From contig JAYPPR010000008.1 in the NCBI GenBank assembly GCA_038131595.1, positions 558,001-622,000 on the forward strand: DNA of 64,000 bases, in the 5' to 3' direction. The translations under genes and the position numbers were made by a program. This stretch comes from UBA9926 sp038131595 (GTDB lineage: Bacteria; Pseudomonadota; Gammaproteobacteria; Pseudomonadales; Azotimanducaceae). The notes under the pieces are model-generated. The model had not been told where the DNA came from and did not search any database. It saw only the letters and a list, made by a program, of their open reading frames with translations. Numbering within the stretch: position 1 is the stretch's first letter; each line of letters begins with the position of its first letter. Shown one piece after another: positions 8,610 through 17,321 of this stretch.

Positions 8610-8894
8610 CGCACGAAGCATCAGCCAGCGATTTACGCGGTAAAGCCAGACCCTCCACCAGAAAGGCACAGAAGGAGCGCGACGCAAGTCCGGTTAGTCA
8701 CGATTCCACAACCACTACGCGCTCTACCCTGCCTTACGCGAGGCTTCCATCACCAATTACAAAACCAAATTAAATAGCGAAACCAAAACGAGCCTCCTCA
8801 TGGCACCAACCTTAAGCAGATCGACCGAGCGCTTGAACCAACCCGTCTTGGCCAAAATGGATTACCATTTCCAAAACCAAGGACGTTACCCTCA

Positions 8895-9794
8895 ATGCCC
8901 CAGCTATTTAACTACGGATCTTGCTGCATTGACCACGTGTATCAGGTCCCCCATTTTGTTGCCCCCGGTGAAACGCTTAGCGCTTCAACCTACGAGATTT
9001 TTCCGGGCGGCAAGGGCCTCAATCAATCCATTGCAGCTGCGAAGGCTGGTGCTCGCGTCTCGCACATTGGGGCAATCGGTGAAGATGGCCAGCATCTAAA
9101 AACATTGCTCGCGTCACAATCCGTCGAGACGAGTCATTTAGCGATGGAGCCCAGCGCTAGCGGTCACGCGATCATTCAAATCAATGACGCTGGCGAGAAC
9201 GCAATTGTTATCTTTGGCGGCACCAATCTCGGAGAGCATCAAACCCTGCTGGAGCAAGGACTCGAGCAAGGTAGCAGCGAAGACTGGCTGCTGATTCAAA
9301 ACGAAACATCATGCAATCAGCAAGCGATCGAGCTCGCTAAATCGCACGGTATGCAAGTCGCCTTTAATATGGCACCAATGAACGAGAGAGCACTCTCTCT
9401 ACCGCTATCAGAAATCGACTTATTTATCGTCAACGAAACCGAGGGCGCGGCCCTAACCGGCGAAAGCGATGCCGAACGAATCCTTGATGCCGTCGCGTCA
9501 ACCTACCCCAATGCTCAAGTGGCCCTCACCCTTGGCGATCAGGGCGCCTGGTACCAATCTCGATCGGCTCGCTCCTTTGCACCGGCTGCAAGGGCTACCG
9601 TGCTCGACACAACCGGCGCGGGAGATACCTTTACGGGCTTTTTCCTCGCTGGATTATTGGCAATGGACGCACCAGTAGACGCACTTCATCGAGCCTGTCT
9701 TGCCGCGGCCATTAGCGTTGAGCGCGCCGGGGCTGCAACGTCTATCCCGAGTCTTCATGAGGTGCTGGAAAGGGCTGCGGCTAACGCCGAATAG
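8895..9794 (+). CDS. rbsK: Ribokinase (PfkB family carbohydrate kinase)
   Basis: This 299-residue PfkB-family kinase most resembles ribokinase and would phosphorylate ribose with ATP to ribose 5-phosphate. It has the N-terminal signature GGKGLNQSIAAAKAGA (near residues 37-52) and the C-terminal catalytic motif TTGAGDTFTGFFLAGLL with the base Asp. The nucleotide-site segment VNETEGAALTG is also present. No rbs transporter or regulator is adjacent, so sugar specificity is inferred from similarity only. The start is supported by AAGGA upstream. Confidence 0.87.
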   Translation: MPQLFNYGSCCIDHVYQVPHFVAPGETLSASTYEIFPGGKGLNQSIAAAKAGARVSHIGAIGEDGQHLKTLLASQSVETSHLAMEPSASGHAIIQINDAGENAIVIFGGTNLGEHQTLLEQGLEQGSSEDWLLIQNETSCNQQAIELAKSHGMQVAFNMAPMNERALSLPLSEIDLFIVNETEGAALTGESDAERILDAVASTYPNAQVALTLGDQGAWYQSRSARSFAPAARATVLDTTGAGDTFTGFFLAGLLAMDAPVDALHRACLAAAISVERAGAATSIPSLHEVLERAAANAE

Positions 9795-9830
9795 TTCCAA
9801 GCGTTCTTGCTCGCGGCCTTCATGGATAAC

Positions 9831-10247
9831 TCACGTTAGCGAGTCTCCGCCCACTAAAAACAGGAAACCGATTCCCTCTTTCACGCTCTCGTTGAGAAGC
9901 GGGTCTTCGAGAGCAGGACTTCGTCCTTGGTGAATACGGTAGGCGCTTAATTGTTCAAACAGCCTCGAGCGAGCACCCGTACGCCCAAAAACTTTTTTAG
10001 TTCGCATGTGCGCCAAACTCATTGGGGTGTCGCCAGAGATCTGGTGAAGCGATACGGACTCCAGACGCGGGGAGCACGCTTTATCGCTATGCTGGGCCCC
10101 TAGCCTGCTAGCTGTCTGAGGGTCGGTTCGAATTGAGCCAAGAAAGCCCTGTTTCACTGACAGACTAAGCGACCAATCCAACTGCAGAAGGGAGGAGAAA
10201 GAGGAGAAGAAGCCGGATATCCGGTGATCAACGCAAGCAGGCGTCAA
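9831..10247 (-). CDS. Possible small hypothetical protein
   Basis: An open frame of up to 138 codons on the minus strand lies in the gap between ribokinase and pdsR. The last 60 or so residues (from MRTKKVFGRTGARSRLFEQ) look more protein-like than the first part, so a shorter gene starting near 10020 is possible. No domain, signal or good ribosome-binding site is visible. It may be non-coding. Confidence 0.22.
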   Translation of the reverse strand: MTPACVDHRISGFFSSFSSLLQLDWSLSLSVKQGFLGSIRTDPQTASRLGAQHSDKACSPRLESVSLHQISGDTPMSLAHMRTKKVFGRTGARSRLFEQLSAYRIHQGRSPALEDPLLNESVKEGIGFLFLVGGDSLT

Positions 10248-10343
10248 TCACGTGAGGTAGATCTTCAAGTTCCATGCAGCATTCTTCACCGCTTATTTGA
10301 CATTTCGCGCTAAACTAATCGCATCGCAGGCGAGCAGACCCTT

Positions 10344-11042
10344 ATGGCAAAGAACATCGTTATCGTTGAGGACGATCCCGATCAAAGAAATAACTACATC
10401 GATGCCATCGGCAAAAAAGGGTATTCCGTGCGCGGCTTCTCGAGTCGGCCCGAAGCATTAGCGGGCTTCGACGAAGCCCTACCCGACCTCGTTATCCTCG
10501 ACATTATTTTGGGCGATGAGGTCGATGCCGGCTTCGAACTATGCAGAGACCTCTTAAGTCGCGCCCCTAACCTGCCAGTTATTTTCTTGACGGAGCGCAT
10601 CGCAGAGATCGACAAGATTAGCGGACTAAGACTTGGTGCCTGGGACTATCTTCCCAAACCCATCTCTTTGGACTACCTGTCTGAAAAAATTAGCTCATTA
10701 CTCAGGATTCAAGAAGCTCGCTCGGCGAGCACGACTGGGAGCGGCGAGGCAAAGTTGGTGGGTGACATGTCCATTGACCAAGAAGCCCTGCTCGTCTCTT
10801 GGAAAGGCCAGGCGATCAATCTCTCAGGCACCGAATTTAGAATGCTAGCCAAACTGGTCCGCGTTCCAGGGCATGCGGTGTCATACGACACGCTGATGAA
10901 TGCAACCATGCAGTCGTTGGTCACCAACAATACGATCAATACTCACATGCGGAACATCCGGAAGAAGTTTGAGGCAGTGGATCCGAACTTCAGCTGCATC
11001 AAGAGCGAGTACGGCTACGGATATCGCTGGTCGACCCAGTAG
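10344..11042 (+). CDS. pdsR: Response regulator of the proteobacterial dedicated sortase type
   Basis: This 232-residue OmpR/PhoB-like regulator has a receiver domain (residues 1-122) with acidic pocket EDD, phospho-acceptor Asp53 (VILDIILGDE) and Lys in PKPIS. The winged-helix domain (about 135-230) ends YGYGYRW. Sequence features such as ILGDEVDAGFELCRDL and LRLGAWDYLPKPISL match the family known as the proteobacterial dedicated sortase system response regulator. It lies 3 nt upstream of its kinase. No sortase or substrate gene is in this window, so the target genes are elsewhere or differ. Confidence 0.82.
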   Translation: MAKNIVIVEDDPDQRNNYIDAIGKKGYSVRGFSSRPEALAGFDEALPDLVILDIILGDEVDAGFELCRDLLSRAPNLPVIFLTERIAEIDKISGLRLGAWDYLPKPISLDYLSEKISSLLRIQEARSASTTGSGEAKLVGDMSIDQEALLVSWKGQAINLSGTEFRMLAKLVRVPGHAVSYDTLMNATMQSLVTNNTINTHMRNIRKKFEAVDPNFSCIKSEYGYGYRWSTQ

Positions 11043-11045
11043 CGA

Positions 11046-13187
11046 ATGGCCACCACTCGCGGGCCCAGGCTAGGGACAAAGCTCTTCATTCTGACCAGCT
11101 TTCTGCTGGTGGTCATTCCCTGGTTTAGCTATCTGTATTTAGCAGAGATGGAAGATGTGCTGCTTGAAAGCCAACGCAATGCCCAGCTTCTAACAGCGCG
11201 AGGCGTGGCGACCCTGCTGAATGGGAGAAACGATCTTTTCGACGAGCTCCCCATCAATCCTGATGGCTACGAGCAACTTTACGCCTACCCCCTCGAGCAA
11301 CCCATCCGCATCGATGGCAACGATTCTGACTGGGAGGATATCCTCGACTACAACGTGAGTTTTGGCTCATCGCCCATTGCTTCGTCATCCCGCGCACTGA
11401 ACCAGTTCTATTTGGTACTCGGCGAGCACAACGGCCAGGTATATGCCCTTGTGCAGGTCGTTGACGACCAAATTGTATTTCGTAATCGCAACATCCTCCG
11501 CCTCGATCTGTCAGACCACATTCGACTCACGTTTAAAGACTCGCTAGGAGAGACGCGAAAGATAGTCATCACGGCAACAGAGCCGGGAGTCACGACCGCT
11601 TACGAGGTCGATGATCGCTGGCGGTACGACATTGACGGTGCCGCAGAGAACCAGATCCCAGGCGTGTTGGTTGAAACGAGCGCAGGCTACGCTGTGGAAT
11701 TCCGTGTTCCTCTTTCATTTTTAGGGGAGGCACGAAACTTTGGCTTGGCCGTAGTCGATGTGGATAGTGAAGAGAACCGGGCGATCGAATCCATTACCGG
11801 AACACTGCCCTCAGCCGGCATCGAAGCCTTTGGCCTAGTGCTGCTCAAATCGCCAGAGATTCTGCGAATCATCGAAGGTCTAGGGTATTCAGGCGCCAAT
11901 ATTCAAGTGATTGACGTTGATGGCCGCATCCGTGCCGAAATCGGAAGCTACGCCGACCTTGGGGCTGATTCCGCAGCGCCCGATTCTGGCGCATGGGCCG
12001 ATTGGCTCGGAATACTATTAAACCCATTTTACCTGCTACTGGACCAAGCACTTAGCAGCCCCGCTGCAGGCCAAGAAGAAACGCTCATTAAGACTGCATT
12101 GGCAGGCGCTCCGTCAGTCGACTATGTGCGGACGCCGATCGATGGCAACGTTATCGTTGCTGCTCATCCCATTGTTAATCAAAGCTCGGTCATTGGGACG
12201 GTTGTTTTAAAACAAACGACGGACCGAATTTCTGAGATTCGCCGCGAGGCTTTACAAACCATCGTGAACTTTTCGCTGGTTTTCTTTTTCCTATTTGCTC
12301 TGGTGATTTTGACGTTTTCTGCGCGGCTGACCCGAAGAATTAGAAAGCTGGGTAACGAGACAGCGAACGTGCTTGATTCCAGAGGCCGACTAACCTCCAA
12401 CCGCCTATCCGGTGAAATGGACGCGGGCGATGAAATTGGCGATCTCGCCCGACGCATCTCAGGAATGCTGTCGCGCATGCACCAGCACAATCAATTTCTT
12501 GAAAATATGCCGCGCACACTACGTCATGAAATCAATAACCCTTTAAATACCTTGTCCACGTCACTACACAATCTCGCAGCAACAGACGATGGGACTGAGC
12601 GCGAGCGCTACCTTGAGAGCGCGCAGCGAGGGTTAAATCGTATTGGCCTCATCGTGCAAAACTTGGCCGACGCTGCGAACCTCGAAGATGCACTCATTGG
12701 CGAGGATCTTGAGCGCATTGATCTGACGGCACTCATTCAAAGTTATCTCAACAATCTGAATGTCGTGCGCCCCGAGACAAACTTTATTTTCCAGGGCACG
12801 ACTAGCCCAATTTATGTCATGGTCAGCGATTTCCGAATCGAGCAATTGCTAGACAAGCTCGTCGATAACGCACTCGACTTTGCATCCCCTGACTCACCAA
12901 TCGTGCTATCACTGCATCAATCCGCAAATGCAGTGGAATTCTCGTTGACTAATTCCGGCGCCACTATTCCTACTGACATGCTTGAGGCCGTCTTTGATTC
13001 CATGATCTCGATTCGACCCGGCAATCCAGACAATCGTCTTCACTTTGGCATGGGACTGCATGTGGTTCGCGTCATTGCAGAGCATCATGGTGGCTCCGTC
13101 AGCATCGAGAATGTAACCGAGCCCGATGGCGTCAAGGTATCGGTCAACTTGCCGCTCGCGGGTGAGCCAAGCACTCAAAGCATCTAG
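11046..13187 (+). CDS. pdsS: Sensor histidine kinase of the dedicated sortase type
   Basis: This 713-residue inner-membrane kinase is the partner of PdsR. It has an N-terminal membrane segment (about residues 10-30), a large periplasmic domain of which residues about 80-270 look like a CBM9/DOMON-type beta-sandwich (IRIDGNDSDWEDI at its start), and a second membrane segment near residues 400-425. HAMP, HisKA with phospho-His494 (LRHEINNPLNTL) and HATPase_c (LVDNALDFASP, FGMGLHVVRVIAEHHGG) follow. This architecture matches the histidine kinase of the proteobacterial dedicated sortase system. The periplasmic domain suggests sensing of an envelope carbohydrate or related ligand, which is inference. 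Confidence 0.85.
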   Translation: MATTRGPRLGTKLFILTSFLLVVIPWFSYLYLAEMEDVLLESQRNAQLLTARGVATLLNGRNDLFDELPINPDGYEQLYAYPLEQPIRIDGNDSDWEDILDYNVSFGSSPIASSSRALNQFYLVLGEHNGQVYALVQVVDDQIVFRNRNILRLDLSDHIRLTFKDSLGETRKIVITATEPGVTTAYEVDDRWRYDIDGAAENQIPGVLVETSAGYAVEFRVPLSFLGEARNFGLAVVDVDSEENRAIESITGTLPSAGIEAFGLVLLKSPEILRIIEGLGYSGANIQVIDVDGRIRAEIGSYADLGADSAAPDSGAWADWLGILLNPFYLLLDQALSSPAAGQEETLIKTALAGAPSVDYVRTPIDGNVIVAAHPIVNQSSVIGTVVLKQTTDRISEIRREALQTIVNFSLVFFFLFALVILTFSARLTRRIRKLGNETANVLDSRGRLTSNRLSGEMDAGDEIGDLARRISGMLSRMHQHNQFLENMPRTLRHEINNPLNTLSTSLHNLAATDDGTERERYLESAQRGLNRIGLIVQNLADAANLEDALIGEDLERIDLTALIQSYLNNLNVVRPETNFIFQGTTSPIYVMVSDFRIEQLLDKLVDNALDFASPDSPIVLSLHQSANAVEFSLTNSGATIPTDMLEAVFDSMISIRPGNPDNRLHFGMGLHVVRVIAEHHGGSVSIENVTEPDGVKVSVNLPLAGEPSTQSI

Positions 13188-13226
13188 ACAATGCTCGACA
13201 TGACGGTCAACCAGTAACCTTCCCGC

Positions 13227-13745
13227 TCAGTTGATAATGCGGGGTCGAGCGCCGTCATTGGCGCTGCTCTTAGGTCCAAGCATGCCATGCGGCAAATCCC
13301 ACTTACCTGCTGCCGCCGCCTTTCCGATCATCGCAATCAAATTGAACGCCATAGCCCGATCCATCCCTAGCTGAATCGCAGTATCGCTTTTAGGCTTCAT
13401 CGATACAGACAATCGGGAATCCTTAATCGAATAGGTCAATTCAAAGCCAACTGGGAATACCTCAACAGCTAAGTTAGTGGCCTCGGACCCTTCATCAAAA
13501 GGCTGGCTAAAGTCCGCTGTTTTGAGGGCATGTTGGGCTTTAAAGTCTCTTACTTCTGCTCGTTCGCGTGACCCGGACTGCGCCGCCAAATCGGCATCCT
13601 GCTCGATGAACTGTCCCAGCATTTTCAGCATCAATATCGTGTACCGCCTGGTCAGCCAAATACCCCTAGGCTGATTGCCATCCGACACGCGAAACAATAT
13701 CCGGTCTTCGGCTGGGTCATATTTTGCTTGTAACTGAACCTTCAT
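13227..13745 (-). CDS. Conserved-looking hypothetical protein
   Basis: I do not recognise this protein (172 residues from the preferred start). It is soluble and mixed alpha/beta, with the N-terminal beta pattern MKVQLQAKYDPAEDRILFRV and a C-terminal helical part ending in a loop. The start at 13745 is chosen because GGAG lies 7 nt upstream in the reverse direction; a longer frame opens at 13847 without a good ribosome-binding site. It is convergent with pdsS and divergent from sahR, so a link to either is possible but unproven. Confidence 0.6.
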   Translation of the reverse strand: MKVQLQAKYDPAEDRILFRVSDGNQPRGIWLTRRYTILMLKMLGQFIEQDADLAAQSGSRERAEVRDFKAQHALKTADFSQPFDEGSEATNLAVEVFPVGFELTYSIKDSRLSVSMKPKSDTAIQLGMDRAMAFNLIAMIGKAAAAGKWDLPHGMLGPKSSANDGARPRIIN

Positions 13746-13952
13746 GTGTTGCTCCGACCACTCGTGACTGAAGATAGCAGGCAACTGATAGCGCCCGCCA
13801 TGCTGGTTCGCGTTATTCACGAAAGTCAAAAACCTAACCCGATACATTGAGCTCCATTTAGCATCGGGCCGGAGCAGGGCCTACTGGGCTACCAACAAAC
13901 AATTGGGGCTGTCAGCAGAGCGGACCGAGGAATCAGAAACCAGGCGGCGAAC

Positions 13953-13982
13953 AACATATATCAAAATTTTTTGATATATGTT
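13953..13982. promoter_or_regulatory. SahR-type operator palindrome upstream of sahR-ahcY
   Basis: A perfect inverted repeat has 14-nt arms (AACATATATCAAAA / TTTTGATATATGTT) with a TT spacer, ending 24 bp before the sahR start codon. The ATATC...GATAT core fits the type of site described for SahR, the SAH-responsive ArsR-family repressor of SAM-cycle genes. Its position would block transcription of sahR-ahcY, so autoregulation is likely. A separate promoter could not be placed with confidence. Confidence 0.8.
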
Positions 13983-14006
13983 GCAATCTCTTGATCGGTC
14001 ATTAAG

Positions 14007-15009
14007 ATGGCGAGCCACTCATCACTGTACGCGGCCGTGAACGCCTCTATTTCAACCAGCGACCCTCTCATTCGACTGACCAAAGCGGTGGGCGATCCAC
14101 TTCGGCTCGAGGTGCTGCGCCTTCTTCGCCAGGACTCGTTTGGCGTCTTAGAGCTCTGCAAGATCACAGATACGCCCCAATCTGGAATGAGCCATCACTT
14201 ACGCATTTTGAGTGACGCCAATCTTGTAGAGCGCAGGAAAGAAGGAACCTCGATCTTTTATCGGCGAACCACAAAGGCGCCTCATGCGGCACTAGAGCCT
14301 CTCACCCACACGCTATTCCAGACCATTGATCAGATGCCGCTTTCCCTTGAGAGCCAAACACGAAAGGAAGCGGTGCATGGAGAGCGTAGTCGTCGTTCAG
14401 CGGCATTCTTCGAAGCGAACCATGAACAACTTAAAGACAACCAAGAACTCATTACCGATTTCGCCCAATACCGCGAGTGTCTTTCAGGTCTCCTCCAGTC
14501 TGGGGATCAGCATCCAGAAGCGACCGCGCTAGAAATTGGAGCCGGAAGCAGCCCCCTCGTGCAATTACTCAGCCAGCAGTATGCACAGGTGACTTGCGTC
14601 GATAACTCTGAAGCAATGCTCCGAGCGACTCGAGCCGCAATCAGAGCGTGGGAACTGAAAAACGTCGACTGTCGCTACGCAGACTTTTTGATCGATTGAC
14701 CCAGAGGCGCAAGTGGATTTGCTGGTGATCAATATGGTCTTACATCACATTGCCTCACCCTCTTCCTTCTTTGAGGCAGCGCGCCCTTGGATGGCGCCGG
14801 AGGGACATCTCTTGGTAATTGATCTCTGCCCCCATGACCAAGATTGGGCGCGAGAAATCTGCGGCGATCAATGGCTGGGGTTTGACCCAAGCGACCTAAT
14901 GACTTGGGCACTTAACGCTGGCTTTCGCTCAGACCAAACCGCCTACCTCGGGCTCAAAAACGGATTCCAAATTCAAATTCATCTCTTTCAACCAAACATC
15001 GAACTTTAA
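14007..15009 (+). pseudogene. sahR: SahR-like ArsR regulator fused to a methyltransferase domain, frameshifted
   Basis: Residues about 12-90 form an ArsR winged helix (TKAVGDPLRLEVLRLLRQD, QSGMSHHLRILSDANLV). They are followed by a SAM-dependent methyltransferase-like domain with motif ALEIGAGSSPLVQLL. The first frame ends at TGA 14697-14699 while the domain plainly continues in the +1 frame (VDLLVINMVLHHI to 15009). Removing one T of the pair at 14696-14697 restores a continuous protein of about 333 residues. SahR proteins repress SAM-cycle genes and release DNA on binding S-adenosylhomocysteine. The frameshift may be a real inactivation, a sequence error or, less likely, programmed. ahcY follows 6 nt downstream. 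Confidence 0.8.
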
Positions 15010-15015
15010 GGAATT

Positions 15016-16380
15016 ATGATGACTGACTACAAAGTAGCTGACATGTCGCTCGCCGATTTCGGGCGCGCCGAAATTCAACTCGCCGAGTGCGAAATGCCTG
15101 CGCTCATGCGCCTGCGCGACAAGTACCGTGACGAGCAGCCTCTCAAGGGAGCTAAAGTCATGGGATGCATTCATATGACGATTCAGACCGCCGTATTGAT
15201 TGAAACCTTGACTGAATTAGGGGCTGAGGTCCGCTGGTCCTCCTGCAACATTTTCTCAACCCAGGATCACGCTGCTGCAGCGATGGCAGCGGCAGGTATT
15301 CCCGTGTTCGCATGGAAAGGTCAAACCGAAGAGGAATTTTTCTGGTGCATTGAACAGACCATCTTGAAAGATGGCGAGCCATGGGACGCCAACATGATTC
15401 TTGACGATGGCGGCGACCTCACTGAAATGGTCCACAATCGATTCCCCGCCATGCTCGATCGCATTCACGGTATCACCGAGGAAACAACAACTGGCGTGCA
15501 CCGACTATACGACATGATGAAAAAGGGCGAGCTCAAAGTCCCTGCGATCAATGTGAACGATTCAGTGACCAAATCCAAAAACGATAACAAGTACGGCTGC
15601 CGCCATAGCTTGAACGACGCGATCAAGCGAGCAACCGACATGTTAATGGCCGGCAAGCGCGCCCTCGTCATTGGCTATGGTGATGTCGGCAAAGGATCTG
15701 CTCAGAGCCTGCGACAAGAAGGTATGGTTGTCCGAGTGACCGAGGTCGACCCTATTTGCGCCATGCAAGCCTGCATGGATGGGTTTGAGGTCGTCTCGCC
15801 TTACATCAATGGGGTGAACGATGGCAGTCTTGACTGTATCGACACTCGACTTATGAACAGCACGGATCTAATCGTGACCTGCACGGGCAACGTTAACGTC
15901 TGTGATGAACAATTGCTGAGGACCGTTGCGAAGCATGCCATCGTTTGCAACATCGGCCACTTCGATACTGAAATTGACACTCAATTCATGCGCGATCATT
16001 GGCGTTGGGAAGAGGTTAAACCTCAAGTCCACAAAATCTATCGAAGCGATGATCAAGACGATTTCCTTATCCTTTTGTCTGAGGGGCGCCTCGTCAATTT
16101 GGGTAATGCAACCGGCCATCCCTCGCGCATCATGGATGGTTCGTTTGCCAACCAGGTGCTCGCTCAGATGTATCTCTATGAGCTTGCTTGGGCTGACCAG
16201 GATCCCGCCCAGCGCTCTCCTATCACCGTCGAAGTGTTACCTAAATCACTCGATGAGGAGGTGGCACGTTATATGGTGGAAGGGTTTGGTGGAACGATCA
16301 CCCAACTCACCAACAAACAAGCTGACTACATACAAGTCAGTGTTGAAGGCCCATTTAAAGCCGAAGCCTACAAGTACTGA
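15016..16380 (+). CDS. ahcY: Adenosylhomocysteinase
   Basis: SAH hydrolase reversibly splits S-adenosylhomocysteine into adenosine and homocysteine, clearing the inhibitor made by methyltransferases. The 454-residue protein carries the family segments GCIHMTIQTAVLIETL, SSCNIFSTQDHAAAA, the NAD-binding GYGDVGKGSAQSL and the C-terminal KADYIQV-like end (QADYIQVSVEGPFKAEAYKY). It contains the extra segment of about 40 residues typical of long bacterial forms. AAGGAATT precedes the first of two adjacent ATGs. Its place after sahR and the operator means it is probably de-repressed when SAH builds up. Confidence 0.97.
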   Translation: MMTDYKVADMSLADFGRAEIQLAECEMPALMRLRDKYRDEQPLKGAKVMGCIHMTIQTAVLIETLTELGAEVRWSSCNIFSTQDHAAAAMAAAGIPVFAWKGQTEEEFFWCIEQTILKDGEPWDANMILDDGGDLTEMVHNRFPAMLDRIHGITEETTTGVHRLYDMMKKGELKVPAINVNDSVTKSKNDNKYGCRHSLNDAIKRATDMLMAGKRALVIGYGDVGKGSAQSLRQEGMVVRVTEVDPICAMQACMDGFEVVSPYINGVNDGSLDCIDTRLMNSTDLIVTCTGNVNVCDEQLLRTVAKHAIVCNIGHFDTEIDTQFMRDHWRWEEVKPQVHKIYRSDDQDDFLILLSEGRLVNLGNATGHPSRIMDGSFANQVLAQMYLYELAWADQDPAQRSPITVEVLPKSLDEEVARYMVEGFGGTITQLTNKQADYIQVSVEGPFKAEAYKY

Positions 16381-16457
16381 TACACTGCCCGCTCGCGATA
16401 TCGAATTGGGCGCCATCGCGGTGCCCAGTTCGATGACCCTCAGTAGGAGAGCACACC

Positions 16458-17321
16458 ATGGATGCGGCCCTTCGGGATCTGCTTGATTTACTCGACCTCG
16501 AGCAAATTGATCGAGACATCTTTCGAGGAAGAAGTCCAGATGAGGGCTGGCAGCGCGTATACGGCGGACAAGTCATTGGCCAAGCATTGGTCGCTGCCTC
16601 AAGAACCGTGAGCGAACCAGAAAGACTAACCCATTCACTTCACGGGTACTTTCTCCGCCCTGGCGATACCACCATCCCCATCTTATATGACGTCGACCGA
16701 ATCAGAGACGGCAAGAGTTTCTCGACCAGACGTGTCGTTGCTATTCAACGAGGTAAAGCGATTTTCAGCATGGCTGCATCCTTCCACGATGCCGAGGAAG
16801 GATTGAGTCATCAGTTCGAGCGACCAGCAGCCCCCCCACCTGAGCAGTGCATTACCGAGCAGGCGCTGATTGAAGAGTACATCGAGCACTATCCCGATGC
16901 AGCCGAGATTTATGGGAAACGAGCACGGCCGATTGAGATGAGGTACGTCGACCCTATGCGGGACCACGCGCCGGAGCCTATGCCGCCCGAACAACACGTT
17001 TGGATTCGGACCGTCGATTCCATGCCAGACGACCCACGCCTTAATCAATGCTTACTTGCATACGCATCGGACATGACGCTGATTGACACGAGTTATCGCC
17101 CCCATGCGGTCAATTGGCGCGATCAGAACTTCCAGGTCGCGAGCCTCGATCACGCCATGTGGTTTCATCGGCCCGTTAGAACCGATGAGTGGCTGCTTTA
17201 TCACCAGGACAGTCCATTTTCTGGCGGCGCACGAGGGTTTAGTCGAGGCACGTTTTTTGACCAATCGGGTCAACTCATCGCATCATGTGCCCAAGAAGGA
17301 CTAATTCGGCTTCACTCATGA
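16458..17321 (+). CDS. tesB: Acyl-CoA thioesterase II
   Basis: This double hot-dog thioesterase hydrolyses medium- and long-chain acyl-CoAs. Its 287 residues match E. coli TesB in length. Recognisable parts are the N-terminal RVYGGQVIGQALVAA, GKSFSTRRVVAIQRGKAIF and the C-terminal LDHAMWFHRPVRTDEWLLY and GARGFSRGTFFDQSGQLIAS. TAGGAGAG lies upstream of the ATG. The stop codon overlaps the start of the selenoprotein gene as ATGA, so the two are probably translationally coupled. Confidence 0.93.
   Translation: MDAALRDLLDLLDLEQIDRDIFRGRSPDEGWQRVYGGQVIGQALVAASRTVSEPERLTHSLHGYFLRPGDTTIPILYDVDRIRDGKSFSTRRVVAIQRGKAIFSMAASFHDAEEGLSHQFERPAAPPPEQCITEQALIEEYIEHYPDAAEIYGKRARPIEMRYVDPMRDHAPEPMPPEQHVWIRTVDSMPDDPRLNQCLLAYASDMTLIDTSYRPHAVNWRDQNFQVASLDHAMWFHRPVRTDEWLLYHQDSPFSGGARGFSRGTFFDQSGQLIASCAQEGLIRLHS

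Larger units (their letters stand above)
8346..8894. other. Divergent intergenic region with tandem repeats
   Basis: About 550 bp between the metallo-hydrolase and ribokinase. It contains a perfect five-copy octamer repeat (8453-8492) and two copies of an 11-mer (8586-8609). No credible gene. AAGGACG before 8895 is the ribosome-binding site of ribokinase. Confidence 0.5.

Noticed and set aside
10344..13847. A sortase or LPXTG-type target next to pdsRS
   Set aside because: The adjacent gene at 13227-13745 has no TLxTC-type sortase motif, no sorting signal and no membrane segment.
14697..14699. TGA in sahR as a second selenocysteine codon
   Set aside because: The sequence after this TGA in the same frame is not protein-like; the domain continues in the +1 frame, so it is a frameshift, not recoding of the stop as Sec.
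14685..14700. Programmed +1 frameshift of the RF2 type in sahR
   Set aside because: The codon before TGA is GAT, which would slip to ATT with poor pairing, and no internal Shine-Dalgarno-like sequence is seen. Left as a low-probability option.
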